NCBI RefSeq assembly: GCF_023652955.1
Contig: NZ_JAKLOY010000009.1
Location: 62,001 to 126,000 of the forward strand
Origin: Geomonas sp. Red32
Lineage (GTDB): Bacteria > Desulfobacterota > Desulfuromonadia > Geobacterales > Geobacteraceae
Direction of reading: 5' to 3'
DNA: 64,000 nt
Position numbers and translations under genes: made by a program
Notes under the pieces: generated by a model
Seen by the model: the letters and a program-made list of their open reading frames with translations, nothing else
What the model was told of the DNA's origin: nothing
The model's database searches: none
Part shown: positions 34,240-42,255 of the stretch, piece after piece
Numbering within the stretch: position 1 is the stretch's first letter
How the letters are laid out: every line of letters starts with the position of its first letter

Positions 34240-34541
34240 GAGCGGTCGATGGCGCAGGCAACGGCCGGCTCGCCGGGGAGGGGAGTGCCGTCACCCTGAC
34301 CGTCCGCCGGAGCGCCCTTTTTCTTTCCCATGCACCGGGTGGCCTTGGCGACCGCTTCTTCGTCGCCGGGAGGGTACAGCCGCGCCATTCCCCCCCGCCA
34401 CGATTCCATGTAGATCATGTACCTGGTGCATTGTTCGTGCTGGCCGAAGCAGAGCTTTTTCTTTATGTACTCGGCCGCCTGCGGGAATTCCGCCATGTTG
34501 TCCTTGAAGAACTGACAACAGTCGTGTAGTTCGCATGCCAT
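34230..34541 (-). CDS. Cys-rich small cytoplasmic protein
   Basis: About 103 residues from ATG 34541 (AGGTGGG upstream; a GTG at 34550 is an alternative). It begins 'MACELHDCCQFFKDNMAEFPQ' and contains 'KKKLCFGQHEQCTRYM' and 'KATRCMGKKKG', giving a C-CC-C-C-C pattern that could bind iron or zinc, with no CXXCH haem motif and no signal peptide. The tail is Gly/Pro-rich and its stop lies in a tandem repeat. It follows the octaheme cytochrome gene on the same strand and is probably the last gene of the electron-transfer cluster. No family name recognised. Confidence 0.6.
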   Translation of the reverse strand: MACELHDCCQFFKDNMAEFPQAAEYIKKKLCFGQHEQCTRYMIYMESWRGGMARLYPPGDEEAVAKATRCMGKKKGAPADGQGDGTPLPGEPAVACAIDRSDK

Positions 34542-34635
34542 CGTCGTCACCCACCTGCTCCGCCGGGAGCGCTGTTGGCCCGTCCGCCCCGCACCGCGCT
34601 GCTGCCGGTACGGGACGAAACGGTGCCGGAACGTA

Positions 34636-36018
34636 CTACCACTCTTCCTTCTGCTTCTCGACGAGCTGCTTGAGATAGAGCTCGGGAGTAGTCAGCCTGA
34701 CGATTTCCTTGTCGCTGTAGCCGAGGTTCTTGAAGTTAAGCACCCCGTTGGGGGCGTGGCAGTTGGCGCAGGAGAGGGCCTTACCCTTGGTGACCAAGTG
34801 GTTGGAGCCGAAGTAGATGGTCTGCCAGCCGGGGACCGCGCTCTTGGCCACCTGCTCCGGGTTCTTCAGCCCGAGGGTCCGGGCCGCCGACTCGACGCCG
34901 CCGCGGGTGTCGCCGCTTGCCATGGGAGGAGCGAAGTCCATGGAGAGGAGCTCGCCGCTCTTGGCGTTGTAGAAGGCTTTACCCTGGAAGATCTTGAACG
35001 GCATGATCTTGCTCTTGCCGTCCTTGCGGCTCCCTTTGGGGCCGATGAAGTGCGGGGTGTTGGCCACGGTTCCGTTGTACCAGGCGTAGACCGGGGTGGT
35101 CTCGTTGGCCTCTTTCTTGAGGGTGGTCGGCTCGTAGAACTTGTCGGCGGTCTGGGTCCAGACGGTGAAGTCCTTGGCGAAGGCGCCGCCGGTGCGGGGG
35201 ATGTGGCAGGTCTGGCAGGCGATCTTGGCGATGTGGCGGTTGAGGTCGGCATCCTTGTGCGGCTTGTCGCCGTGGCAGGAGGCGTCCGCGCAGGAGATCC
35301 GCACACCGTCGTTGGCCCAGTTGTTGGGATCGAGGCCGGTCGGGATCTTGTGGTGCTTGGCCTTGTGGCAGTCTACGCAGACCATCCCCTTGGCGGCATG
35401 GACGTCGGTGTCCTTGGTGAAGGAGAAGCCGCGCTTGACGACGTAGCCGCCGCCGGCCGCCTCGTGGCAGACCATGCAGTTCTTGACGCTCGGCTTGCCG
35501 ATGGCGAGGGCGGCCTTGGTGCTGCGGTCCTGACCCATGACGATGCGTCCCTGCTCGTCTTTGTACGGCTTTCTCTTGCTGAAGTCGTAGTCGCTGGAGT
35601 GGCAGACCAGGCAGTCGATGGCTTTCTCGGCCTCGGGGCCGGTGCTCCCGACGTCGCTTAAGTGGTTCCCCGGGTGGCAGGTGTTGCAGCCGGAGAACTT
35701 GGTCTTGCCGGTCTCGGGGCTCTTGGGGATTTCCTTGAGGTTGTTGACGATATCGTTGCCGTTGCACATGACGTAGATGCGGTTCTTCATGCCGTACGGT
35801 TTCTTCGGATCGATGCCGTCGACGTTGGTCACCTTGGATTCGTGCTTCCAGTGGACGGTGTCGAGGAAGGCCTTGGCGGTGCCGGGGTGGCACTCCTCGC
35901 AGGTCTCGGGACCCTGGTAGCCGCTCTTTTCGATGCTCTCCCGCCCGAAGTGCTCACCGGCCATGGCGGTGGACGCGGCGAGGACGAAAGCCGCCGCGAC
36001 GATGGTTGTTCTGGTCAT
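34636..36018 (-). CDS. extKL: Octaheme c-type cytochrome, ExtKL-like
   Basis: A 460-residue periplasmic or surface cytochrome with a Sec signal peptide (TIVAAAFVLAASTAMA). ATG 36018 is chosen because AGAGAGGAA precedes it. Haem-binding motifs in order: CEECH, CNTCH, CLVCH, CMVCH, CVDCH, CADASCH (an expanded CX4CH), CQTCH and CANCH, so seven normal and one atypical site. With the porin and small ExtJ-like protein upstream it matches the ExtI-ExtJ-ExtKL type of Geobacter outer-membrane conduit, described for selenite/tellurite and extracellular electron transfer. It should move electrons across or beyond the outer membrane. No lipobox is evident. The name rests on gene order and motif content. 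Confidence 0.75.
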   Translation of the reverse strand: MTRTTIVAAAFVLAASTAMAGEHFGRESIEKSGYQGPETCEECHPGTAKAFLDTVHWKHESKVTNVDGIDPKKPYGMKNRIYVMCNGNDIVNNLKEIPKSPETGKTKFSGCNTCHPGNHLSDVGSTGPEAEKAIDCLVCHSSDYDFSKRKPYKDEQGRIVMGQDRSTKAALAIGKPSVKNCMVCHEAAGGGYVVKRGFSFTKDTDVHAAKGMVCVDCHKAKHHKIPTGLDPNNWANDGVRISCADASCHGDKPHKDADLNRHIAKIACQTCHIPRTGGAFAKDFTVWTQTADKFYEPTTLKKEANETTPVYAWYNGTVANTPHFIGPKGSRKDGKSKIMPFKIFQGKAFYNAKSGELLSMDFAPPMASGDTRGGVESAARTLGLKNPEQVAKSAVPGWQTIYFGSNHLVTKGKALSCANCHAPNGVLNFKNLGYSDKEIVRLTTPELYLKQLVEKQKEEW

Positions 36019-36077
36019 TTGATTCCTCTCTTTTTTAGGTAGGCCCCGCGGTCCGTGCCGGCGGGGCATTGTTTGCG

Positions 36078-36395
36078 CTAGCAGCCGGCCGTCTTGCGGA
36101 AGAGCTTGGAGACGTTCTTCCCGGCGGCGGTCTCGTACTTGCAGCGGATCTCGTCCCCCTCGACGATGCGGTGGTCCTTGAACTTGTCGAGGGTGAGATC
36201 GTCGTTCACGGTGACCAGCACCGGGGTGCCGGAGCCGTTATCCTTCACCGTGGCGGTTGCGGTCTTGGCGTCCTTGCCGGCGATCTCGATCTTGGTGATG
36301 ACCCCGACGAACTTGACATCTTCCGCGCAGGCGGAGCTCGCCAGACCGAGGGCCACCACTGCCGCCACAAACAACGTCGATATTGTTTTTTTCAT
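36078..36395 (-). CDS. extJ: Small periplasmic protein, ExtJ-like
   Basis: A 105-residue protein with a clear signal peptide (MKKTISTLFVAAVVALGLASSACA, cleavage near 24). The mature part is a small beta-rich domain ('VKFVGVITKIEIAGKDAKTATATVKDNG' region, 'VTVNDDLTLDKFKDHRIVEGDEIRCKY') with two cysteines, one of them the C-terminal residue. Size and position between porin and multiheme cytochrome match ExtJ of the Geobacter ext clusters. Its role is not established. ATG follows AAAGGAG. Confidence 0.65.
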   Translation of the reverse strand: MKKTISTLFVAAVVALGLASSACAEDVKFVGVITKIEIAGKDAKTATATVKDNGSGTPVLVTVNDDLTLDKFKDHRIVEGDEIRCKYETAAGKNVSKLFRKTAGC

Positions 36396-36443
36396 CTCGT
36401 TCTCCTTTGTCCGGGCTCCCCGCTTGGGGGCTCTCCCGTGCGG

Positions 36444-38099
36444 TTAGAATTTCACTTCGAAGGTGCCGTAGATGTCGTGTGCGTACTTGACCGGGGCGAG
36501 CAGCATCATGTCGGAGGGGTTGATCGAGGAGATCTTGACCGGTGCCCCGACCCAGTTGTTGCTCCCGGTGTACTCGAAGTCGTAGTACTGGTAGCCGATC
36601 CTGAAGAAGGCCTTGGAGAGGTAGGAGGAGACGGCCTTGAGGTTGAGCCCCTGGATCAGGTAGGCCTCGTAGACGTTGCCGCGGGTCCCCAGTTTGGAGG
36701 TCCACATGTCGTCGGCGGCGGGGGCGAAGGTGATCCAGTTCTTGGAGCCGTGGTTGTATTCGAAGCCGAGCTTGGTGTCGGTCGGGGTGTAGTCGTAGCG
36801 GGCGCCCAGGTAGGCGGCCCAGCCGGTCTTGTCGTTGGGTGCTTCGGGGCGGAAGAACTGGCCGGTCATGAGCCCCTGGAATCCGGCGTTGGCGGAGACG
36901 TTCTGGTTCGGGTGGGTGACGCTCAGGCCGGCGTCGCCGAAGAAGTTGAGCTTGCCGGGGCCGATATCCTTGAGGGTGCTCATGGCGCCCGCGCCGTACC
37001 AGTCGATGGAGCCCAGGTTGACGGTGGGGGCGGTGTCGCCGAAGGCGGTGTTCTTCATGACCGGGAAGTCGAAGATGTCGAAGCCGCGGTTCCACTGCAG
37101 CCAGACGCGCAGGGGATCGGTATCGACCGGGACCACCGCCACGCCGAGCATGTCGGTGTCCTTCACGCTGTTGCCCGGGTTTTCGAACCCGGACTCGAAT
37201 CCGCGGCCGTAGCAGACCTTCGCGTAGGCGCCGGGAAGCGCTTCGATGTCGGGCGCCCAGCCGATGGTCATGCCGTCGAAGGCGTAGTCGACCAGGAGGG
37301 CAGGGGTGCCGCCGTTACCGGGGCGCTCGTCGTTGGTGCGGAGGTTACTGGGGGCTCCCCCGGTGGAGGGGCGGCGGCCCACCGAGAACCAGATCGGCTG
37401 GTCGGCGATGTTGGACCAGGTCGCGTAGGCGCGGTCGACGTTCAGAAGGCTCGTGGAGGGGACATGCCCGAGGGTCCCGTCGAAGACGCCGGTCCGGTCG
37501 GCGAAGAACGGCGTGGAGCCCCCGTTGGTCACCGAGGACTCGTCCTGGGAGCCGAAGGCCTTGTAGGCGAGGAGGCGGACGTTGACGGTGACGTCCTTGG
37601 TGGCCTTGGCGTGGATGTTCAGTCCCAGCCGGTTGGTGTAGAGGGTGTCGTTGTTGGGCTTGTAGGCGGGGACGGTCTGGGCGAAGTTCTGGAGCGCCCC
37701 GAGCATGGCCTGGTTACTCCCCAGGAAGGCGTTGGCCGCCTGGTAGGTGGTGGCCCCTCTCATCTGGGTTGCGAAGTTCTGGAAGGCGGCGACCTGCGGC
37801 CCGAAACCGGCCGGATCGTTAAGAAAGCCGCTGTTCATCTGGCTCTGGGCGAAGGAAAAGGTCTGGTTGACGTCGGTGTAGGGGGTGGTGGCACCCCGCA
37901 GGCTGTCGATCCGGAAGCGGTAGTCGCCGCTCACCGACAGCCACCGGCTGAGCGATTTCTCCTCCAGCCGCTGCACCTTCCTGGTCAGATCCTCGACCTT
38001 GGTCTGCAGCGCCTGGTCGTCGGCGAGCGCTGCGGCGGGGACGGCCAGCGCCACTGCCAGCGCCCCCAACAAGAGTTTCCCTACGGTGTTCCTTTGCAT
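36444..38099 (-). CDS. extI: Outer-membrane porin of DUF3373 type, ExtI-like
   Basis: A 551-residue outer-membrane protein. Signal peptide 'KLLLGALAVALAVPAAALA' is followed by a short coiled coil 'LQTKVEDLTRKVQRLEEK' (periplasmic trimer/anchor-like) and a large beta-barrel with many amphipathic strands ('WLSVSGDYRFRID', 'FRIGYQYYDFEY') ending in 'YGTFEVKF', with terminal Phe as required for BamA recognition. It is the conduit porin through which the multiheme cytochrome would be threaded or reached. Order extI-extJ-extKL on the minus strand. The ext cluster's rhodanese (ExtH) is not present here. Confidence 0.75.
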   Translation of the reverse strand: MQRNTVGKLLLGALAVALAVPAAALADDQALQTKVEDLTRKVQRLEEKSLSRWLSVSGDYRFRIDSLRGATTPYTDVNQTFSFAQSQMNSGFLNDPAGFGPQVAAFQNFATQMRGATTYQAANAFLGSNQAMLGALQNFAQTVPAYKPNNDTLYTNRLGLNIHAKATKDVTVNVRLLAYKAFGSQDESSVTNGGSTPFFADRTGVFDGTLGHVPSTSLLNVDRAYATWSNIADQPIWFSVGRRPSTGGAPSNLRTNDERPGNGGTPALLVDYAFDGMTIGWAPDIEALPGAYAKVCYGRGFESGFENPGNSVKDTDMLGVAVVPVDTDPLRVWLQWNRGFDIFDFPVMKNTAFGDTAPTVNLGSIDWYGAGAMSTLKDIGPGKLNFFGDAGLSVTHPNQNVSANAGFQGLMTGQFFRPEAPNDKTGWAAYLGARYDYTPTDTKLGFEYNHGSKNWITFAPAADDMWTSKLGTRGNVYEAYLIQGLNLKAVSSYLSKAFFRIGYQYYDFEYTGSNNWVGAPVKISSINPSDMMLLAPVKYAHDIYGTFEVKF

Positions 38100-38194
38100 G
38101 TCTCTTTCTCTCCCTCTTTCTCACTGCGAGATGACCGCGTCGAGCCGGCCCCACCAGAAGAGCGGGCAGCGCGGAGTGTTGGTAGCGGTGGCCT

Positions 38195-39661
38195 TCAGCT
38201 TCCCGAGGCCGGGTGATTGCCGGATCCCTCTCCGAGCCCGTGCTTCTTCATCCGGTAGCGGAGGGTGTCCCGGCTGGTCTTCAAGAGCCTAGCGGCCCTG
38301 GTCTGGTTCCCCTCGCTCATGGCGAGTGCCCGCTCGATCAGGAGCTTTTCCAGCTCGTCGAGGGCGATCCCCGAGGAGGGGAGCCGGATGGTGTCGCCGT
38401 CGGCCCGCTCTCCGCCGGTCTGCTTGCGCTCTTCGGCGGCCGCCCTGTGCTCCCCGGCGCCTGCCTTGCCGACCGGGGGGTGAGCGCGGCGTCCCCCTTT
38501 GATCTCGGAGGGAAGCTGGTCGGGGGGGAGGACGTTCCCCGGCTCCAGCATCATCAGCCTTTCGATGGCGTTGCGCAGCTCGCGGACGTTGCCGGGCCAG
38601 TGGTAGCCGGCCAGGCAGGCGAGGGTGGCGGGCGAGAGCGAGACCACCTTCCTCCCGTACTCCGCGTTGAGCGCCTCGATCAGGTACTTCACGAGCGGCT
38701 CGATGTCCTCCACCCGCTCGCGCAGCGGGGGGAGCTCTATGTGCATCACGTTGAGGCGGAAGAAGAGGTCGCCGCGGAACTTCCCCTCGGCCACCATCCT
38801 CGGGAGGTCCTGGTGGGTGGCGGCCACGATCCGGACGTCCGCCTCCACGTCCTGCTGCCCTCCGAGCCTCCTGAAACGCCGGTTCTCGATCGCCTTCAGT
38901 ACCTTGGCCTGCATGGGGAGGGGCATGTCTCCGATCTCGTCGAGGAAGAGGGTTCCCCCCTGCGCCATCTCGAAGAGCCCCTTGCGCAGCCGGGAGGCGT
39001 CGGTGAAGGCGCCCTTTTCGTGGCCGAAGAGCTCGTTTTCCAGCAGGTTCTCCGGGATGGAGGCGCAGTTCACCTCGACGAAGGGGGCGCCGGCCCGGCC
39101 GCTGTGGCAGTGGATGGCTCTCGCCGCGAGCTCCTTGCCGGTGCCGCTCTCCCCGGTGATGAGCACCGTCTTCGCGTCGGCATCCGCGGCAGCCTTGAGG
39201 AGCTTGAAGATGCCGATCATCTTGGGGGAGTTGCCGATCATCTTCGCGTCGGCCGCCTCCTTGCGGAGCTCCGGCCGTTTTTCCTCTCCCCCCTCCCGCT
39301 TGGCCAGGGTCCGCCGCACCACCTCTTTGACCAGCTCCAGGTCGAACGGCTTGCCGAAGAAATCCTCCGCCCCGTCCTTGAGCGCCTGCAGCGCACAGTC
39401 GGCACTGGCGAGGGCGGTCATCACGATCACCCGGGTCTCCCCGTTTCCCCTCTTGATCCGCCTGAGGAGCTCGAGCCCGTTCATGTCGGGGAGGGAGATG
39501 TCGAGCATGATCAGCTGCGGCCGGAAGCGCTCGAACTTCTCGAGGGCCTCGGCGCCGGTCAGGGCGCTCTCCACCTCGTACCCTTCCCGGCCGAGCAGCG
39601 TCGCGAGCGAGGAGGCGATCAGCCTCTCGTCGTCTACGATCAGAATGCGGTCCTTGCCCAC
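38195..39661 (-). CDS. Sigma-54 dependent response regulator (NtrC family)
   Basis: A 488-residue regulator. GTG 39661 with AGGAAGGA upstream gives the proper receiver start 'VGKDRILIVDDE'. Domains: receiver (~1-120, Asp ~52 in 'LIMLDISLPD'), AAA+ sigma-54 interaction (~145-375; Walker A 'GESGTGKELAAR', 'GAFTDA' loop contacting sigma-54, 'GTLFLDEIGDMP'), and a Fis-type HTH at the C-terminus ('ERALAMSEGNQTRAARLLKTSRDTLRYRMKK'). A charged linker of ~40 residues precedes the HTH. It sits inside the electron-transfer cluster and probably activates it from a -24/-12 promoter, though I found no clear TGGC-N8-TTGC site beside the genes. No cognate kinase is adjacent. Confidence 0.92.
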   Translation of the reverse strand: MGKDRILIVDDERLIASSLATLLGREGYEVESALTGAEALEKFERFRPQLIMLDISLPDMNGLELLRRIKRGNGETRVIVMTALASADCALQALKDGAEDFFGKPFDLELVKEVVRRTLAKREGGEEKRPELRKEAADAKMIGNSPKMIGIFKLLKAAADADAKTVLITGESGTGKELAARAIHCHSGRAGAPFVEVNCASIPENLLENELFGHEKGAFTDASRLRKGLFEMAQGGTLFLDEIGDMPLPMQAKVLKAIENRRFRRLGGQQDVEADVRIVAATHQDLPRMVAEGKFRGDLFFRLNVMHIELPPLRERVEDIEPLVKYLIEALNAEYGRKVVSLSPATLACLAGYHWPGNVRELRNAIERLMMLEPGNVLPPDQLPSEIKGGRRAHPPVGKAGAGEHRAAAEERKQTGGERADGDTIRLPSSGIALDELEKLLIERALAMSEGNQTRAARLLKTSRDTLRYRMKKHGLGEGSGNHPASGS

Positions 39662-39738
39662 GTTGGTCCTTCCTGCTTGATGCCGCGGGGGAAGGTTGCC
39701 CCTCCCCCGCCTTAACCGGCTGCTCCGCATCTGCCGCA

Positions 39739-41583
39739 TCAGTGGGGGGCGATGAAGGCGTAGGTCATCATGCAAAGGAGCGCAATGCCGGTGAAAAGGG
39801 CCAGGAAGCCGAAGGCCTTGAAGAAGAAGTCGTAGAGGGGGCCGCTCGATTTTTCGGCTTTGTACTGCTCGGTTACCCCCTGCTCTTCATAGCGTTTCCA
39901 CTGGTCGCCACGCTCCTCGATGAACTCGTGCTTGGACATCTGGCCGTTGAAGATGACGAAGTCCATCGGGAACTTCTCGGGGCGCCCGTGGGTGTTGAAG
40001 AAGTGGACGGTGAAGATGAAGCCGGTGGCCAAAAGGGCCTCGTCGGAGTGGACGATGGTGGCCACGTTGAAGGCCCAGCCGGGGAGGAAGCTCCCGAAGA
40101 ACTGCGGGAACCAGAGCATGAGGCCGGAGCCGCCGATGGCGAACATCCCCCAGAAGACCGCGATGAAGTCGAACTTCTCCCAGTAGGTCCACCGCTCGAA
40201 GGTCGGCTTGGGACCGCGGAGCAGGAACCAGCGGACCATGCCGGTCACGTCTTTCAGGTCGCGGAGGTTCGGGCAGAGGGAATCGGGGCCGAACAGCCGC
40301 TGGAGGAAGTTGCCGGGGAGGTCCTTGCGCAGGAAGAGGAAGTGGATCGACATCGCCAGCGCGGAGCCGAAGTAGACCATGGTGATCCCGGCGCAGATCC
40401 GGTGGATGAGCCCGGCGTTGGCGCTTCCCCCGTAGAAGTACATGAGCATCTTGGCCCAATCCTGGCTGCTGAACTTGAGCGGGAGCCCGGTCAGGGCGAG
40501 CCCCAAAAAGCTCGTGATGACCAGCAGGTGGAGGAATATGTGGCGCCTGGTGAAGCGGCGGTACTGCTTGTGCCCGTCGTGTACCGCGTGGAACAGCTCC
40601 CCGCTCTCCAGGGCCGCCTGCTTCTCACGGTTCTCGATGAAGCCGCGGCAAAGCCAGAGCAGGGTATGGAGCCAGAAGACGGCGAAGGTGGAGACCAAAA
40701 GCCCGGTCATGCTGAGGAAGGTCCAGTAGAGGACCGGGTACTTGTCGCGGTCGGTGTGCTCGCCGTGGGGGTAGTACTTGGTGAAGAGGAAGGTCGCCTT
40801 GCTGTGGCACTTGCGGCAGGTATCCACCAGGTTCTTCGGATTGACGGTGGAGCGGGGATCCCGCCCCGGGAGTACGGCGTGGGCGGTGTGGCAATCGGTG
40901 CAGCCGGCCACCCGCTCCGGGTAGCCCAGGCGGTAGTTCTTGCCGTGGTAGCTCTCCATGTAGGTCTCGACCGCCACGTTGAAGACGCCGTTACGCTCCA
41001 TCATCTTGCGGTCGCTGTGGCACCTGAGGCAGACCTTGGTGTGGAACTCGCTGTTGTTGCGGCCGTCCTTGCCGGTCACCGCCTTGATCTCGTGCAGGTT
41101 GTGGCAGTCGTTGCAGGCCGCCGAATCCTGGTTGCCTGCCGCCACCGCCATGCCGTGTACCGACTGCCGGTAGACGGACTCCTTGTCGTGGCACTGGATG
41201 CACTTGGCTACCACCGCCCGCTTGTCTTTTTTCCAGTAGGTGTGGGTGTGGATGTCGGTATGGCAGGAGGCGCACCCGATGTCGTGCAGCATGTGGACGC
41301 TCGCGAAGTGCTCGGCCGCCTCCTTCTTGTGGCAGCGCACGCACTGCACCTTGCCTACTTTGATCTCCCCCTTCATGTGCCTGGCGAGGTCGGTGATCTC
41401 GACGTGGCAGCTCGTGCAGGCGTTCTTGCCGTGGACCGAGGCTGCGAAGCTGGTGGCCTGGATCTTGTCGCCGTGGCACCCGAGGCAGGTTGCCGGGTCG
41501 ATGGCCATCCCCTGCTGGGCCCTGGCCGGGGTGGGTACTGCCAGCGATACCGCTATAAACAATGCAATGTAGATGAAACGCAC
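39739..41583 (-). CDS. cbcL: CbcL-like nonaheme c / b-type cytochrome fusion
   Basis: A 614-residue inner-membrane oxidoreductase. A signal peptide is followed by a periplasmic domain with nine CXXCH sites (CLGCH, CTSCH, CVRCH, CASCH, CIQCH, CNDCH, CLRCH, CTDCH, CRKCH; residues ~30-270). Then come about five membrane helices of HydC/FdnI type with paired histidines for two b haems ('RRHIFLHLLVITSF', 'AGLIHRICAG', 'ATIVHSDEALLATGF'). This fusion is the arrangement of Geobacter sulfurreducens CbcL, a menaquinol oxidase needed for low-potential extracellular acceptors. It would pass electrons from the quinone pool to periplasmic cytochromes and on to the ExtI/ExtKL conduit encoded just downstream. 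Confidence 0.85.
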   Translation of the reverse strand: MRFIYIALFIAVSLAVPTPARAQQGMAIDPATCLGCHGDKIQATSFAASVHGKNACTSCHVEITDLARHMKGEIKVGKVQCVRCHKKEAAEHFASVHMLHDIGCASCHTDIHTHTYWKKDKRAVVAKCIQCHDKESVYRQSVHGMAVAAGNQDSAACNDCHNLHEIKAVTGKDGRNNSEFHTKVCLRCHSDRKMMERNGVFNVAVETYMESYHGKNYRLGYPERVAGCTDCHTAHAVLPGRDPRSTVNPKNLVDTCRKCHSKATFLFTKYYPHGEHTDRDKYPVLYWTFLSMTGLLVSTFAVFWLHTLLWLCRGFIENREKQAALESGELFHAVHDGHKQYRRFTRRHIFLHLLVITSFLGLALTGLPLKFSSQDWAKMLMYFYGGSANAGLIHRICAGITMVYFGSALAMSIHFLFLRKDLPGNFLQRLFGPDSLCPNLRDLKDVTGMVRWFLLRGPKPTFERWTYWEKFDFIAVFWGMFAIGGSGLMLWFPQFFGSFLPGWAFNVATIVHSDEALLATGFIFTVHFFNTHGRPEKFPMDFVIFNGQMSKHEFIEERGDQWKRYEEQGVTEQYKAEKSSGPLYDFFFKAFGFLALFTGIALLCMMTYAFIAPH

Positions 41584-41752
41584 ACTTCTCTCCTGTTGCC
41601 GTTAGTGGGCGCCCGGGTTCATTTACCCGCCGGCGGGCGCACTGCTGCCGTCGATTGTTGCCGCAAGGGCGCGCGGCCCCCTCTCCCGTGCCTCGGAGGG
41701 AGGAAGCTTTGGGGGAGGGAGTGGCCGCGCACGATCTTATTTCAGATTGTGT

Positions 41753-41968
41753 TTACCGGTTCTTGGGGGCGAGCAGATGGTAGGAGATGGCGCCGATTCC
41801 GGGGAGCAGGAGGGTCAGGGCCGACCACCTGCGTTTTTTGGGCTTTTCCAGCGTTTCGTTGAGGGAGATTTCGTAGAGGGTGTAGTAGGTGGCGAAGAAG
41901 AGGAAGATGACGAAGAGGACGCCGCAGGCCAACATGAGTCCGAACTTGATGTTCTCCAAGTGATGCAT
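41753..41968 (-). CDS. Small two-helix membrane protein upstream of cbcL-like gene
   Basis: A 71-residue protein with helices 'IKFGLMLACGVLFVIFLFFATYY' and 'SALTLLLPGIGAISYHLL', separated by a basic loop (KPKKRR). ATG 41968 follows AAAGGAGT. It is the first gene of the minus-strand electron-transfer cluster, 169 bases before the CbcL-like gene, and may be an accessory subunit of it. Family not recognised. The 169-base gap contains no gene. Confidence 0.65.
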   Translation of the reverse strand: MHHLENIKFGLMLACGVLFVIFLFFATYYTLYEISLNETLEKPKKRRWSALTLLLPGIGAISYHLLAPKNR

Positions 41969-42078
41969 CTTGCTAACTCCTTTGTGTGAAACAACTTATT
42001 GGTAACCACTAGCTGCACATTCATCTCACCGTAATTAACTGTTTACCCCTGTCTTACCTCCCGTTTTGGCCGCCGGGT

Positions 42079-42094
42079 GTTACGGTTCGGTAAC
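42079..42094. promoter_or_regulatory. Inverted repeat in the LysR/cytochrome intergenic region
   Basis: GTTACGGTTCGGTAAC: arms GTTAC/GTAAC, with a related half-site GGTATCGCGTAAC at 42102-42114. It lies between the divergent LysR gene and the cytochrome cluster. Dyads of this type between a LysR gene and its target are the usual LysR binding site. Confidence 0.45.
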
Positions 42095-42153
42095 GTTTTC
42101 TGGTATCGCGTAACGCGGCGTACTTTCTAATGAAAGTGTGAGTCGCTTTTTTC

Positions 42154-42182
42154 TTGACCTCGGCGATGGATTTAAATATATA
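42154..42182 (+). promoter_or_regulatory. Sigma-70 type promoter of the LysR gene
   Basis: TTGACC at 42154-42159, a 17-base spacer, TATATA at 42177-42182; the favoured LysR start lies 74 bases further on. Confidence 0.55.
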
Positions 42183-42255
42183 TCTTTTTGAATGTAAAAC
42201 GAATATTTCTCATGGCTGGATGCGCAACACGCATAAGAAGAGGACGTTCAGGAAT

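Noticed and set aside
36069-38216. 715-codon open frame on the plus strand opposite the porin gene
   Set aside because: It is the antisense shadow of the high-GC extI-like gene: Val/Gly/Asp-rich low-complexity product, no ribosome site, and the opposite frame has a signal peptide and barrel strands.
39742-41862. 706-codon open frame on the plus strand opposite the CbcL-like gene
   Set aside because: The minus strand encodes nine CXXCH motifs and proper membrane helices; the plus frame is a compositional artefact.
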